Positions 11,101 to 21,483 of a DNA stretch of 64,000 nt are shown piece by piece. The notes under the pieces are model-generated. The model did no database searches. It saw nothing but the letters and a program-made list of their open reading frames with translations, and was not told the DNA's origin. Numbering within the stretch: position 1 is the stretch's first letter; each line of letters begins with the position of its first letter. This stretch comes from Agarophyton chilense (Eukaryota > Rhodophyta > Florideophyceae > Gracilariales > Gracilariaceae), in NCBI GenBank assembly GCA_030374765.1, contig JARGXX010000068.1:1054001-1118000 (forward strand), written 5' to 3'. Both the position numbers and the translations under genes were made by a program.

Positions 11101-13080
11101 ATGTCTTTCAAACGTCATTCGGCTTTCTTTTTATTGTTCGCGTCTCTCGTTATCGCCTGTGCGGCAGATAAGGAGCATGTTGGCACCGTCATCGGAATCG
11201 ATCTCGGAACGACATATTCTTGTGTCGGTGTGATGCAAAATGGACAGGTCGAAATAATAGCTAATGACCAAGGTAACCGAATCACTCCTTCATACGTTGC
11301 CTTTACTTCTGAGGAGCGCTTGATTGGAGATGCAGCCAAGAATCAAGCCGCGATGAACCCTGTCAATACAGTCTTTGACGTCAAGCGTCTCATTGGGCGC
11401 AAGTACAGTGATGCCACCGTCCAACGTGATAAGAAGCTCCTGCCATTTAAGATTGTCAACCAGGGTGAAAAGCCTATGATATCCATTGACGTCAAGGGCG
11501 CGGAGAAGACCTTCTCTCCAGAACAGATTTCCGCTATGGTTCTTGGAAAGATGAAGAAGACTGCTGAGGAGTACCTCGGCAAGGAAGTTAAGAATGCTGT
11601 CGTCACAGTCCCGGCATACTTCAACGATGCCCAGAGGCAAGCAACCAAGGATGCTGGTACCATCGCCGGTCTTAATGTAATGCGCATTATCAACGAGCCT
11701 ACTGCTGCCGCTATTGCTTACGGTTTGAACAAGAAAGGCGAGAAAAACATTTTGGTTTTCGATCTCGGAGGTGGTACCTTCGATGTGACCCTCCTTACCA
11801 TTGATGATGGCGTGTTTGAAGTGCTTGCCACCAACGGAGATACTCACCTTGGTGGAGAAGACTTTGATCAGAGGGTCATGGATTACATGATGAAGCTCTT
11901 CAAGCGCAAATACGGCAAAGATTTGTCGAAGGACAAGCGCGCTCTTGCCAAACTTCGCCGGGAATGTGAGAAGGCCAAGCGCGCTCTCTCCTCCCAGACT
12001 CAGGTTCGCATTGAAATCGAATCTTTGTTTGACGGTCAGGATTTCTCTGAGACACTTACTCGAGCCAGATTTGAGGAACTGAACTCGGATCTATTCAGAC
12101 GCACCCTCAAGCCTGTGGAAAAGGTCCTGAAGGATGCCGACATGACCAAGGGTCAAGTTCATGAGGTTGTGCTTGTCGGCGGATCTACTCGTATCCCGAA
12201 AGTGCAGCAGCTTGTGAGTGGCTTCTTCAATGGAAAAGCTCCTAGCAAGGGCATTAACCCTGATGAGGCTGTCGCCTATGGAGCTGCAGTTCAAGCTGGT
12301 ATCCTCTCTGGTGATGGTGGTGAGACCACCGACAACATTGTCTTGGTCGATGTTGCCCCGCTTTCTCTCGGTATTGAAACCGTCGGCGGCGTCATGAGCA
12401 AGATCATTCCCCGTAACTCGAAGGTGCCTGCCAGTAAGAGCCAGTCGTTCACGACATACCAAGACAACCAAGAAGTGGTTAGCATTCAGGTGTATGAAGG
12501 AGAACGTACCATGACTAAGGACTGCCACATGCTTGGAAAATTCGACTTGAGCGGCATTCGCAAGGCGCGGAGAGGTGAGCCCCAAATTCTTGTCACTTTC
12601 GATGTCGACGCAAATGGGATCCTCAGTGTATCCGCTGAAGAGAAGGGTGCATCCAACAAGGAAAGCATTACTATCACCAACGACAAGGGCAGGCTTTCTG
12701 AAGAGGAAATTGAACGCATGGTTCGTGAAGCTGAGGAAATGAAGGACGAGGACGAAAAACTCAAGAAGAAAATTGAAGCTAAGAACACCCTTGAAAATTT
12801 CATCTTTACTATCAAGGGCACTCTTGAAGATAAAGAAAAACTTGAAGGCAAGCTTGATGAGGAGGATATCGAAGCGCTCGAGTCCGCCGTCAAGGAAGCC
12901 CAGGAATGGATGGATACTGAGTCTGAAGACGCCGAAGCTGAAGACATTGAATCACGGTTGAACGACCTGAAGGAAGTAGCTGAACCAATCATTAAGAAGG
13001 TTGGCGGTGGTGCAGGAGGCCCTGGCGGAGCCAGTGAGGAGGAAGAAGATGATGATGATGATGCTCACGAGGAATTGTAG
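11101..13080 (+). CDS. BiP: ER luminal Hsp70 chaperone BiP/GRP78
   Basis: This 659-residue Hsp70 carries an N-terminal signal peptide (hydrophobic core about residues 9-22) followed by the nucleotide-binding domain with [13 protein letters not shown], the phosphate-2 motif [14 protein letters not shown] and the adenosine motif [11 protein letters not shown]. The substrate-binding domain and the helical lid follow. The protein ends with an acidic Asp/Glu stretch and His-Glu-Glu-Leu, a variant of the H/KDEL retrieval signal. BiP binds unfolded proteins in the ER lumen, drives translocation and senses ER stress. The ATG at 11101 was chosen over an in-frame ATG 21 bases upstream because it gives a clean signal peptide. 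The gene has no intron and shows strong codon bias, as expected for high expression. Confidence 0.97.
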   Translation: MSFKRHSAFFLLFASLVIACAADKEHVGTVIGIDLGTTYSCVGVMQNGQVEIIANDQGNRITPSYVAFTSEERLIGDAAKNQAAMNPVNTVFDVKRLIGRKYSDATVQRDKKLLPFKIVNQGEKPMISIDVKGAEKTFSPEQISAMVLGKMKKTAEEYLGKEVKNAVVTVPAYFNDAQRQATKDAGTIAGLNVMRIINEPTAAAIAYGLNKKGEKNILVFDLGGGTFDVTLLTIDDGVFEVLATNGDTHLGGEDFDQRVMDYMMKLFKRKYGKDLSKDKRALAKLRRECEKAKRALSSQTQVRIEIESLFDGQDFSETLTRARFEELNSDLFRRTLKPVEKVLKDADMTKGQVHEVVLVGGSTRIPKVQQLVSGFFNGKAPSKGINPDEAVAYGAAVQAGILSGDGGETTDNIVLVDVAPLSLGIETVGGVMSKIIPRNSKVPASKSQSFTTYQDNQEVVSIQVYEGERTMTKDCHMLGKFDLSGIRKARRGEPQILVTFDVDANGILSVSAEEKGASNKESITITNDKGRLSEEEIERMVREAEEMKDEDEKLKKKIEAKNTLENFIFTIKGTLEDKEKLEGKLDEEDIEALESAVKEAQEWMDTESEDAEAEDIESRLNDLKEVAEPIIKKVGGGAGGPGGASEEEEDDDDDAHEEL

Positions 13081-15482
13081 AACGCTTTAGACGCTTAACT
13101 CTCGCCCTAAATTTCCTAACGCGTCCTCATTGCGCATGTAAAAATTTTCCAGCATTCGCGTTAACACTTTATGTTTCATCACATTACTGCCCGTACCTTC
13201 GTGAAAACGAATCATCTCTCCTACGAAAAGTATCAGACGGTTGCTCCGTGCTGCCGAGACCAGCGCAGCTGGATATCTATTTCCCTCCGCTTCACTCTGA
13301 AACTTTCATAAGTCAAATACCAGTCTCTCAGATAAAGAAATCCCTCATGATACATAATGCATTCTCCCTGTCTCTCATGGACCAGAACTCAATTCCAACT
13401 CAAAACAGGAACACGAGTAACAACTTTTTCATGGTACATTAGCCAGGAATTACCTACAAGATCATTGTCGTGCTTTACGCACATGGCTATTACCTCTTCT
13501 ACGAAAAAAACACGAATGCGCTTGTGTGGTTCCGACCGCAGAAGCGTTTCGTCCATGACGACTGACACCCTTTTCTTATGTGCTCTTTCATCCAATCTCT
13601 CTGAAGCATCGGATAAGGATTTCACCACAAAGCGTTGCATGGGTACCATGTATTTCGCCAAAGAAACGACTGACGATTTCTTTCCCACCTCTCCTTAACA
13701 TCATCGGCAACACCAGGTGTCTCTAGAGAATATCCAGTACAAGACCTCCATACCTATCTGATACAGGTGTATTCCGTCCGAGGAAACCCGCAAAACTAAA
13801 CGTGTCCGCAAGCTCTTTCGAAATACATCTTTCCAGGAAACATGAATGGAAAAGGGAGTAGAATCATATTCCGATGACTGTTCCATGTTTTATTGTGTTT
13901 GCGCTTTTGACGCGGAGTTTTTTTCGATGTGCCACCCATGTTCGCAACGACGATTTACAAGTCCATCGACAGCTTGGGCGAGTAAATGGACACCCCGGTT
14001 CTATCGACACTGGCAGTATTTGAGTTTGTAGAGATGGGTCGGCTAGTGGAAAAAACAACAGTCGAGAAGGCAATAAACATCGGTAGCGAAATATTCAAGC
14101 GACTGAGGCCACCTGCAGGGACCTTTTTTTTCTCAATGAATAAAAAACTCAACGCAACAAACATTAGATGATGACTTTATGACAAAGGAACAAAGCGACG
14201 TCGTCCAAAAATGAAGCTTTCAGCAGTAGGCAACGCTCTTCTTCTATTTTGTGACCCGCAACTCTCTATTCCAAGGCTACGAAGACTATTTCGATGAAAG
14301 AATTCTGTACGAAAGGGTTAAATTGAAACATAGAAGGGAGGAGGACTACGGGAATGTGATCGGGATCATTTTTAGTGTATGCAAAGGGTTCTAAACGAGT
14401 CGGCAAATTCTCAATATGAGCCAAAACATGGTATATGTAAATGTGCACCATGTCTTTGTAACAAACTCATCTGGAACGCGTATCACTTTCATCTTTTGCA
14501 AGCAGCGATGGAAGCAATGCGCTGCAAAATATGTTGCGATTCGGACGTATCCCAACTACCCTCACTTTTTTTAAGGGAATCCGGTTGGAATCTTCAGCTT
14601 TGAAACCCATCTCAACCTCCAGCTAGTGCAAGATGAAATACATAGGGATGATCCCCGCTAATTCAGAGCCAGCTTTCTTGCATATCAGACGATTTCACAA
14701 TAAATGAGTGTGGTACAAAGCTTTGTGGCGCAGTTTTCTACACACTATCAGTTATTAGTTCCATCGCTGAAGAATGGTGACAGTTTGTCGTGGTGAGAGT
14801 TAATGTGCAGCCTCATAAAGTTTCACAAGTACATTTATGTATTTAAGCTTTTAGTAGGCATGCCGAAGTCTCAACAATGAAGAAGCTTTGTTCCTAAGTG
14901 TAATTTAATCTAGGGAGATGATTACAGGCCAACCCTTTTGATTCCAGTGTTCTTGCTTTAAAGCAAGCCCGGATTGCGACTATTAGATTCCTAACTTGAC
15001 CTCTCTCTCTCGTTTTGCGATAACTTTTATTAAAGACGATTGCCCTCCCTGCATCTGTAGATCTCGATCGATTGCAAAAAACGTTGGCAGAGCTGTGGGG
15101 CACACCCTTCGTTCGTGTTTTCTTTTTGGTATTGTAATCAATTTTATATGATGACTGAGTTACCACATTTTACTACGATTCCTAGCGGCAAAAGAGTCAG
15201 AAACAATGAGCGAAGCCAATGAAGTTCAGAATTCAAAATAGCATCAGCCAGCTGCATTGTGTCAACCCCGTATCAAGCTTTCGGTACAAAGACAGAAAAA
15301 ACAATGAACTGATGATAGGTTTCTGTACACTAGCCCTACAGCATGACGTTTTGAGAAAAAAGAGAACACAAAAGCATGTCATTTGCTCTTTTTTAGGTAA
15401 CATCCCAAAGAAAAACGTGTAAAATGATGATATTGATAACGCAGAGCTCTCAAACTAGATACAATATGTTGTTCCAGTGCTT
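13081..15482. other. Intergenic region between BiP and the first haloperoxidase-like gene
   Basis: This 2.4-kb region includes the 3' flanks of both neighbours. A few frames of 60-113 codons overlap on opposite strands around 13350-13700 and none has a recognisable motif. I see no RNA gene. Confidence 0.5.
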
Positions 15483-17033
15483 CTAGTCCCTGACACAACG
15501 TTCGCAGTCTTCAGGAACTCTGCCTTGAACAAGATCCATAACGTGATCAAACGCCGCTTTGCCAATACCGGTTCCCAATCGATGTCCAACCGGTACGGAA
15601 GGTTCAAAATGAACGCCTGAGTCAAGCCTGGACTCACCACAGCTGAGCGCAGCTTCTTCCAATGTCTCAAAGACAACCTTGACAGTCTTTTGAACCGGGC
15701 TGTTCGGCACCAACCCTGGACGTATATCCATTTCAAACGGAGGGATAGTACCATTACCCTTGAACACAAGCGTTTCAAGGAAGACCTGTAGGTTCTCTAG
15801 CGACGCTGTGCAAATTACTGCTGATCCAGATGGATACTCAGAATGCGGTTGAATGGGGACAACAGGTTCCCATTCGTCGGCTTTGACGAGTCCAACGCCA
15901 TCTTGAAGCCCTTTCCACGCACGCACCATCCTTCCCTTGAGTAGTTTTCTAATAAGAGTGACAGGGCGAACATAATCATGACGTCTCTTTTCCCTCCACG
16001 CAACCAACGTGGCATCATGTTGAGCAAGCATCTCAGCAAAGAACAAAGGAACCATAATGTCTTCCTCAAGTCCCAACCGCTCTTGATAATATGCAGCAAA
16101 CAATCCAAGAGAAAAGAATTTGTTCTCCCACATATAAGACATCAATACTTTTTCCTCAGTGACATTGGCAGACCTTTTGAACAGGTCTTTCACGAGACGA
16201 TGGGCCAACTTTCTATCTTTTCGACCAAGAATGTTCCGTTGATTGGGGGTACTGTACAGAGGGGGCGCACGACGTTGTTCAAATTGCTGACGAGAAAGAG
16301 CAAGCGGCTTTCCATGTGTGCCGATCTGAGGGACGACGTGTTGCTGACTGGCAAACAGACCGCGGTTGTCCACTGCTGCAGTAAGTGGTTGCCAGCGAAG
16401 TGGAAACCTGAGCCGATGTGGTTGAATATGCGGTGGGTTGACGGGAGAATACGAAGTATAGTCTTGATATTGCTGCTTATAGTCTTGTCTTGAAAGATCG
16501 CCCTGCGAATTCCATCCATCACTCACAAAGTATTCGATCAAGCGATTCGAAGCAACATTCGCCCATCCAATTGGAGTAGAAATATTGGTAGAACGATCGA
16601 AGGGATTCAATCCATACTTGATAAGTAGCCGTTCCCCTGGTTTAGCATCGATCGGAAATTCGGAATTCATAAGCCGATAAAACATGTGAGCCTGGATCTC
16701 AGCCTTGTCATCACGATTTGTGCAAAAGCGGCTTGGAATGTACGGTTTCTCTCCAAAGAAAGACAGTGCTACTGGATGACACGCGGCGAAGATTTCATAC
16801 TGCGCAGCAGCCCCGATGAGGGCGTAACGAATTGCCAAAGGGGTCTGAATATTGAATATTGAGGTCGGGAAAAAAGCAGCCAAGGCTTCATTTGATGGGT
16901 CGCTGGTTATCGTTAGCAGATCGGCCAAGGAAGGCATTTGAGGTGACTGCAACTGCTGGGCTCGAATACGGGGTAAAATCGCGAATAGAGTGAGAGCGAC
17001 TGCAGTAATGACGAGTTTGCATCGGGCTTCCAT
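15483..17033 (-). CDS. Secreted vanadium-haloperoxidase/PAP2-like protein lacking the acid-base His (copy 1)
   Basis: A single exon encodes 516 residues with a signal peptide (core about residues 7-20, probable cleavage after RIRA). The C-terminal half carries the vanadate or phosphate pocket of the haloperoxidase/PAP2 superfamily: Lys349-x6-Arg356-Pro357 in KRRHDYVRP, then EYPSGSAV (Ser402, Gly403), then SRLDSGVHF with Arg469 and His475. In active family members the third pocket residue of PSGH is a catalytic His; here it is Ser404. His475, equivalent to the vanadate-ligating His, is retained. Haloperoxidase activity is therefore doubtful and a phosphatase-like, binding or altered redox role is possible. 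It lies head to head with its paralogue at 18199-19914, with which it shares long identical blocks throughout. Confidence 0.85.
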   Translation of the reverse strand: MEARCKLVITAVALTLFAILPRIRAQQLQSPQMPSLADLLTITSDPSNEALAAFFPTSIFNIQTPLAIRYALIGAAAQYEIFAACHPVALSFFGEKPYIPSRFCTNRDDKAEIQAHMFYRLMNSEFPIDAKPGERLLIKYGLNPFDRSTNISTPIGWANVASNRLIEYFVSDGWNSQGDLSRQDYKQQYQDYTSYSPVNPPHIQPHRLRFPLRWQPLTAAVDNRGLFASQQHVVPQIGTHGKPLALSRQQFEQRRAPPLYSTPNQRNILGRKDRKLAHRLVKDLFKRSANVTEEKVLMSYMWENKFFSLGLFAAYYQERLGLEEDIMVPLFFAEMLAQHDATLVAWREKRRHDYVRPVTLIRKLLKGRMVRAWKGLQDGVGLVKADEWEPVVPIQPHSEYPSGSAVICTASLENLQVFLETLVFKGNGTIPPFEMDIRPGLVPNSPVQKTVKVVFETLEEAALSCGESRLDSGVHFEPSVPVGHRLGTGIGKAAFDHVMDLVQGRVPEDCERCVRD

Positions 17034-17140
17034 AGTGAGAGTGTTTGATATCGGTTTGAAGACGGGATTTAACGGATTGTCAAGAGTATTTGGTGACTTT
17101 ATGTTTGTAGAAGTGAATAGAGAAGTTGCCGCTGGGGAAC

Positions 17141-17148
17141 TTTAAATA
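17141..17148 (-). promoter_or_regulatory. TATA-like element of haloperoxidase-like copy 1
   Basis: TATTTAAA on the minus strand lies about 110 bases upstream of the ATG at 17033, a reasonable core-promoter distance. Confidence 0.4.
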
Positions 17149-17464
17149 GACTCAGGCATATGGGATGCATTGGTGGATGAGAGGCGGGGGTTTGGCAGCG
17201 GATCATGGCTGTATGGCGTTCAAGTGAGCAAGGGAGGGCTAGAATCGGTGACAAGGTGACATGGAAATGAGGCGATGAAAAAAAAAAGAACGGACGCCAT
17301 GATAGGAGCCTGCCATGCAAACCATCATGGCGATAATGAGGACAATGATGATGCTCTCCATCGCCAACCGACAATGAAGCGCTCGATCTTATAGTATTTC
17401 TCTTTGCAGCTCGGGAGGTCTGACGTGGAGGTTTGAGGCGCATGTCGGGCGCGTGCCACGGGGA

Positions 17465-17479
17465 GGGGGGGGGGGGGGG
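17465..17479. repeat. Poly-G run (15 nt)
   Basis: An uninterrupted G15 tract (poly-C on the minus strand), preceded by GGGGA, lies in the interval between the two haloperoxidase-like genes. Confidence 0.9.
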
Positions 17480-17895
17480 CGACATGACTTTGCTTCATGC
17501 GCGCGATTGCTGTAGAAATTTCGCTGATTTTTCAGGGAACAAACCAACTCGCCATTCCCCCATCTCCGGGCACTGGTGCTCACTGTGCTCACGGTGCTCA
17601 TCTTGTAAAGCCTCGTACTTAATGTTCAGGTCTTGTACTTTTGTTACACAGTTCGAGTCGATGGTATTCCAAGGGTGGACGGAATTAAACGATATCGGTC
17701 AACCCTTCGTAAAGTATCATTAACCCATTCATAGTACATGAACAATCACAAGTGCTCTGCATGTGATTGAGAGAGATCCACCAGCTACAGAGAAGCATCG
17801 ACATACGTGATATGCAAGCTTCTGCTACTTGCTCCAATTCCCCCAGCTCACCCTGTTATATTCTGAGTTCTGCCCACTCAAGCGACGCGGGTACC

Positions 17896-17912
17896 TCTCC
17901 GGAGTCCGGAGA
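17896..17912. promoter_or_regulatory. Perfect 17-bp palindrome
   Basis: TCTCCGGA-G-TCCGGAGA is an exact inverted repeat around a single central G. It lies between the divergent paralogous genes, so it could be a dimeric regulator site. The function is inferred from position only. Confidence 0.35.
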
Positions 17913-18018
17913 TGGCAGGCGCACTCAGCACCGTTCTGTGAGCTCGTGGAGCTCGTCAGCCCGTACCTAAGGATCACACCATTTGGGTCCCGCCTGTTTG
18001 TAGAAAAGATCAACTTCA

Positions 18019-18038
18019 TCTCTCTCTCTCTCTCTCTC
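18019..18038. repeat. (TC)10 microsatellite
   Basis: Ten consecutive TC units lie about 160 bases upstream of the proposed start of haloperoxidase-like copy 2. Confidence 0.9.
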
Positions 18039-18198
18039 ACCATAGCTTTGAGCTGACTCCGCTGTTCTGCCCTTCATGCATTCGACACCACTAAATGTCC
18101 CCCGTACGCCACGCCCACAAAAACGGAGCATACGACGGATATTCCCAATAACCTTGTAAATAACCTTTTATCGGTACCACAGCATCCTAAGCTGGTGC

Positions 18199-19914
18199 AT
18201 GATGGTTTCTGTCTCGCAGCCAATCATTTCGATTCTTACCTTTCTCATGCTACTAGAACTTAGAAAAGGTAGTTGGGAGATACTAGGACACAAACTTGGC
18301 GACATTGTTTCACAATAAGCCACGCTGAAATTAGCACGTTCTTCCACACCATTTTCATCTTAGGCACGACCGCACGCCTCTGAGCTTTATCATGGGTTTG
18401 ATGTGTCAGTTGATCTTCTTCTCGCAGTGATTTGCTTCGCACAGGACAACGAAAACAATACACTACTCGAAATCCTTCGCGTGGAGTTCCGCTCTACAGA
18501 TGGAGTTGGTGCTCTAGTATTCCCGCAATCTCTATTGCGCTCTGAAACACCTATCGCAACAAGATCTAGTCTTCTGTACGGTATAGTCTTACATGAGGTT
18601 TCTGCAGGATGCTTGCCTGTAGCTCTTTCGTTCCTTGGAGAACGTGAACCAATTGAACCACGTTTTTGTTCTTCTCCGCTATCAATACTTCTGTTGAGGC
18701 ATCAGTTGACTTATCGCTTGTGGGAAAGTGAATTTCCTCTAGATGCAGAACCATATGGTCGCTTTCTAGACCGACTTGGGCTTGAGCCGTACGATAAGAC
18801 AGTGGATCGAAACGTGGAAAGAGGATGGGCCAATGCGGTAGGCAACAAGCTCGTCAACTTCTTTGCCAATGATGGCTGGAACTCACAAGGCGATTTGTCT
18901 AAGAAGAACTATCGGCAGAGCTATCAAGATTACACCGATTATAAGCCCATCAATCGCGCTGACTTGGAACCACACCAGCTGTTTAAACCGCTTAGATGGC
19001 AGCCCCTGACCCGACCTTCTGACTTTCGCGGAAAGTTTGAGATGCAAGTGCACGTTACACCACAGTTTGGAGTCGGAGTTGAGCCACTTACTTTGTCCAG
19101 GGCACAGTTCGAAGAACGCATGGCCCCACCTCTCTATAGCAATTCGAACAAAAGGAGAACGCTTAGCCGTTCTGACAAGAGGCTCGCAATTACTTTGATC
19201 GACAAGCTATTCAATCTGTCCAGACAAACCACATTGGACAATGTAATACTGTCCTACCGGTGGGAGAGCAAGTTTTCTTCGCTTGGCGGTTTTGTAGGAA
19301 TTTCGACCAGAACTTATGGCTTAAATACGACGACTTTCTACCAAGTTTTTTTGGGCGACATGACGGCACAATATGACGCACTTCTGGTGGCATGGAAGGA
19401 GAAGAGGCGACATGACTTGGTGAGACCTCCAACTCTTACACGACATCTGTTTCCAAACAAAAAGGTTACAGCTTTTAAAGGTATCGGAAAAGGAATTGGT
19501 GACGTGGCGGCAGCAGAGTGGGAACCAATCGTACCCATTCAACCACATTCGGAATATCCGTCAGCTTCGGCAGTTATTTGCACTGCTGCACTGGAAGCAC
19601 TCGAATCTTCTTTGAAAGCAATTGCGCTTGAAGAAGGAGAAGCATTAGCTCCCTTTAGCTTTACAATCCGTCGGGGAAGATCCCTTTTCTTACCCATAGA
19701 TCGGGTGAGTAATGTGACTTTTGCGACCATCGAGGAAGCCATCCAAAGTTGTGGCAAGTCCAGATTGACATCTGGCGTTCACTTTGAACCGTCTGTCTCA
19801 GCGGGACAGGCGCTCGGTCGCGGAATAGGAAAGATTGCTTTCCAGCATGTTCAAGACTTATACAATGGGAAAGTGCCAGATAATTGCGTGCGGTGCTTGG
19901 GTTCTACTGCTTGA
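18199..19914 (+). CDS. Secreted vanadium-haloperoxidase/PAP2-like protein lacking the acid-base His (copy 2)
   Basis: The long frame from 18403 has no ATG. An upstream exon at 18199-18268 starting ATG ATG encodes a hydrophobic leader, and splicing to 18428-19914 completes a Val codon and gives 518 residues. With this model the pocket residues fall at exactly the positions of copy 1: Lys349, Arg356, Ser402, Ala403, Ser404, Arg469, His475. That supports the splice choice. As in copy 1 the catalytic His of PSGH is Ser, and here Gly403 is also Ala (EYPSASAV). A signal peptide is likely (hydrophobic core about residues 9-20), though it contains Glu/Arg/Lys before a second hydrophobic stretch. It is a paralogue of the 15483-17033 gene in divergent orientation. 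Function is uncertain for the same reason. Confidence 0.8.
18269..18427 (+). other. Predicted intron in haloperoxidase-like copy 2
   Basis: A 159-bp intron opens with GTAGTT and ends in TTGATCTTCTTCTCGCAG. The phase (one base before, two after) joins cleanly to the only open frame, replaces a missing ATG with a signal-peptide exon, and aligns the catalytic residue numbers with the paralogue. Confidence 0.65.
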
Positions 19915-21021
19915 CCTTCACACGAGGGAGACGGGCAAGGGAAACAGGAAGCCGAAAATGTTTGTGAAGGGAACGTCAGCGATGTCCTTAATAAGCATAT
20001 CACGTCTGCCACATGTTTTAACAATGCATTTGTCGTCGAACTGCGTTCGACAGTGGATTTAGAACGTGTAGATTAAGAGTATTGTGGTTTCCTAAAAAGA
20101 AGGCATCGTTCTCACTGTTATTTAAAGCACTGTCTTCAGAATTTAAGTGTTGCCCCGATAGTTATCCTTCGTCCTGAACAACGAGGACCACCCATGAGAA
20201 AAGAGTGTGATCGATATTCAGAGTTTTCGATGTATGTTGCTCACTAAAAGGGGCAACATGGTACCTTGGTAGACGATGCTTGTCACAGTCAGTCATCCAA
20301 TTCAGAATTAGAATACATTTACCCTTGGCATTCATTGTACTTTTCAAAGGTTCCAAATCTCGAGGCGTGCCACACTTTTGGACGCCACCCTCAATTTCAG
20401 TCCTTTTTCCACTTTCCCATCAGCTTCTCAAGAGCCCTCAGAATATCTTCGAGCACCTTCATCAGCATTCTCGCGCTTCCTTGTAACGAAGTTGGGATCA
20501 ACAACAGACGAGGCACATATTTCATTAGTCGCTGACCCAATGCTTTAATTGTTGATTTGCCTACACTAGCTGCACGCCCCTCATATCTCTAGCTAGAGCT
20601 TTGCAGTCCCTGTTGAGACAAGCGTTTCGAGTCAGAATGCTGTCTGTATGCGGTATTCATTCTGGACGTCCAGACGATATTCGGGTACTGGTGAGGAATT
20701 TCCCACCGCGGGGCATTTATTTGATTGCTGCAGAGCCATGTGACCTGGCCCCATTTTTTCCCACTTGCACCAGGTTTCATCGGAAAAGAAGCGCAAAATG
20801 AATTATTCGACTCGTTCCGCGTGACTGGTTATCGACGGTACAGTCGGGCACTCGTTGCGGAAAAGCACCGGGTTAATGTTTTCCATATGATCAAGAAGCA
20901 AAGCTCGAGCAGGCGAGTCGGTAAGCATCGGCTGAGGGAGATTTTCATTCCACAGAGACACAGGGTGGCGAGTGAAAATCTTAGCTTCTGAGAAACATTC
21001 GAATCGCACAAAAACATCACC
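19915..21021. other. Intergenic region
   Basis: Only short chance frames on both strands. A CTAGCTAG palindrome lies at 20589-20596. No RNA gene or repeat was recognised. Confidence 0.5.
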
Positions 21022-21483
21022 ATGAGTTGGTTCACTTCGAAGGCGGGGTCACTCATTCATCCGATGGCAATGCTAGTCTTGGCAGCTCTGTGGGTCGTGA
21101 CCTGGCTGCTAGGACTTCAAGTGAAACGAGTTCGAAGTGAGGAAGGAACGCCGCTGTTATCCACACCACGTACAGTACGCGATCGATACCATCACAAGTT
21201 ATCTGCATCACTGCTTTTCTTTACGATGCTCACAATGTTTCTAGGAATGTATAACACGTATCTACGAGCCGGTCGTCTGTTTCCCAGCCCGCACATGTAT
21301 GGCGGGTTCTTTTTCTTGTTGGCAGTATCTCTAAATGTTGCTATGGTACCGTGGTTCAAAGATACCCCGTTAATAAGGACTTTTCATGCAATTGTGGGTT
21401 TCGTTGTGGTGCTTATTCTGCTCTCGCAGGTGTGGAGCGGGTTTCCTATTTTGAAAACAGTTTGGAAAAAGGTGCCTTGGTAG
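21022..21483 (+). CDS. DUF4079 family four-helix membrane protein (cytochrome b561-like)
   Basis: This 153-residue protein has four predicted membrane helices at about 12-33, 60-80, 90-110 and 118-138. It matches the DUF4079 pattern known from cyanobacteria and plastid-bearing eukaryotes: LIHP at the start of helix 1, RYHHKL before helix 2, a Gly-rich helix 2 ending in LRAGRLFPSPH, and RTFHAIVGF opening helix 4. His13, His57/58, His91 and His122 sit near helix ends and could ligate heme, as in b561-like four-helix proteins, but heme binding has not been shown for this protein. No clear transit peptide precedes helix 1, so its location (plastid or another membrane) is open. The next gene downstream is the plastid FTR chain. 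Confidence 0.8.
   Translation: MSWFTSKAGSLIHPMAMLVLAALWVVTWLLGLQVKRVRSEEGTPLLSTPRTVRDRYHHKLSASLLFFTMLTMFLGMYNTYLRAGRLFPSPHMYGGFFFLLAVSLNVAMVPWFKDTPLIRTFHAIVGFVVVLILLSQVWSGFPILKTVWKKVPW

Larger units (their letters stand above)
17034..18198. promoter_or_regulatory. Bidirectional promoter region between paired haloperoxidase-like genes
   Basis: This 1.2-kb interval separates the two start codons. It holds a TATA-like element for the minus-strand gene, an uninterrupted run of 15 G at 17465-17479, a perfect 17-bp palindrome at 17896-17912 and a (TC)10 tract at 18019-18038. No coding frame is convincing. Confidence 0.5.
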
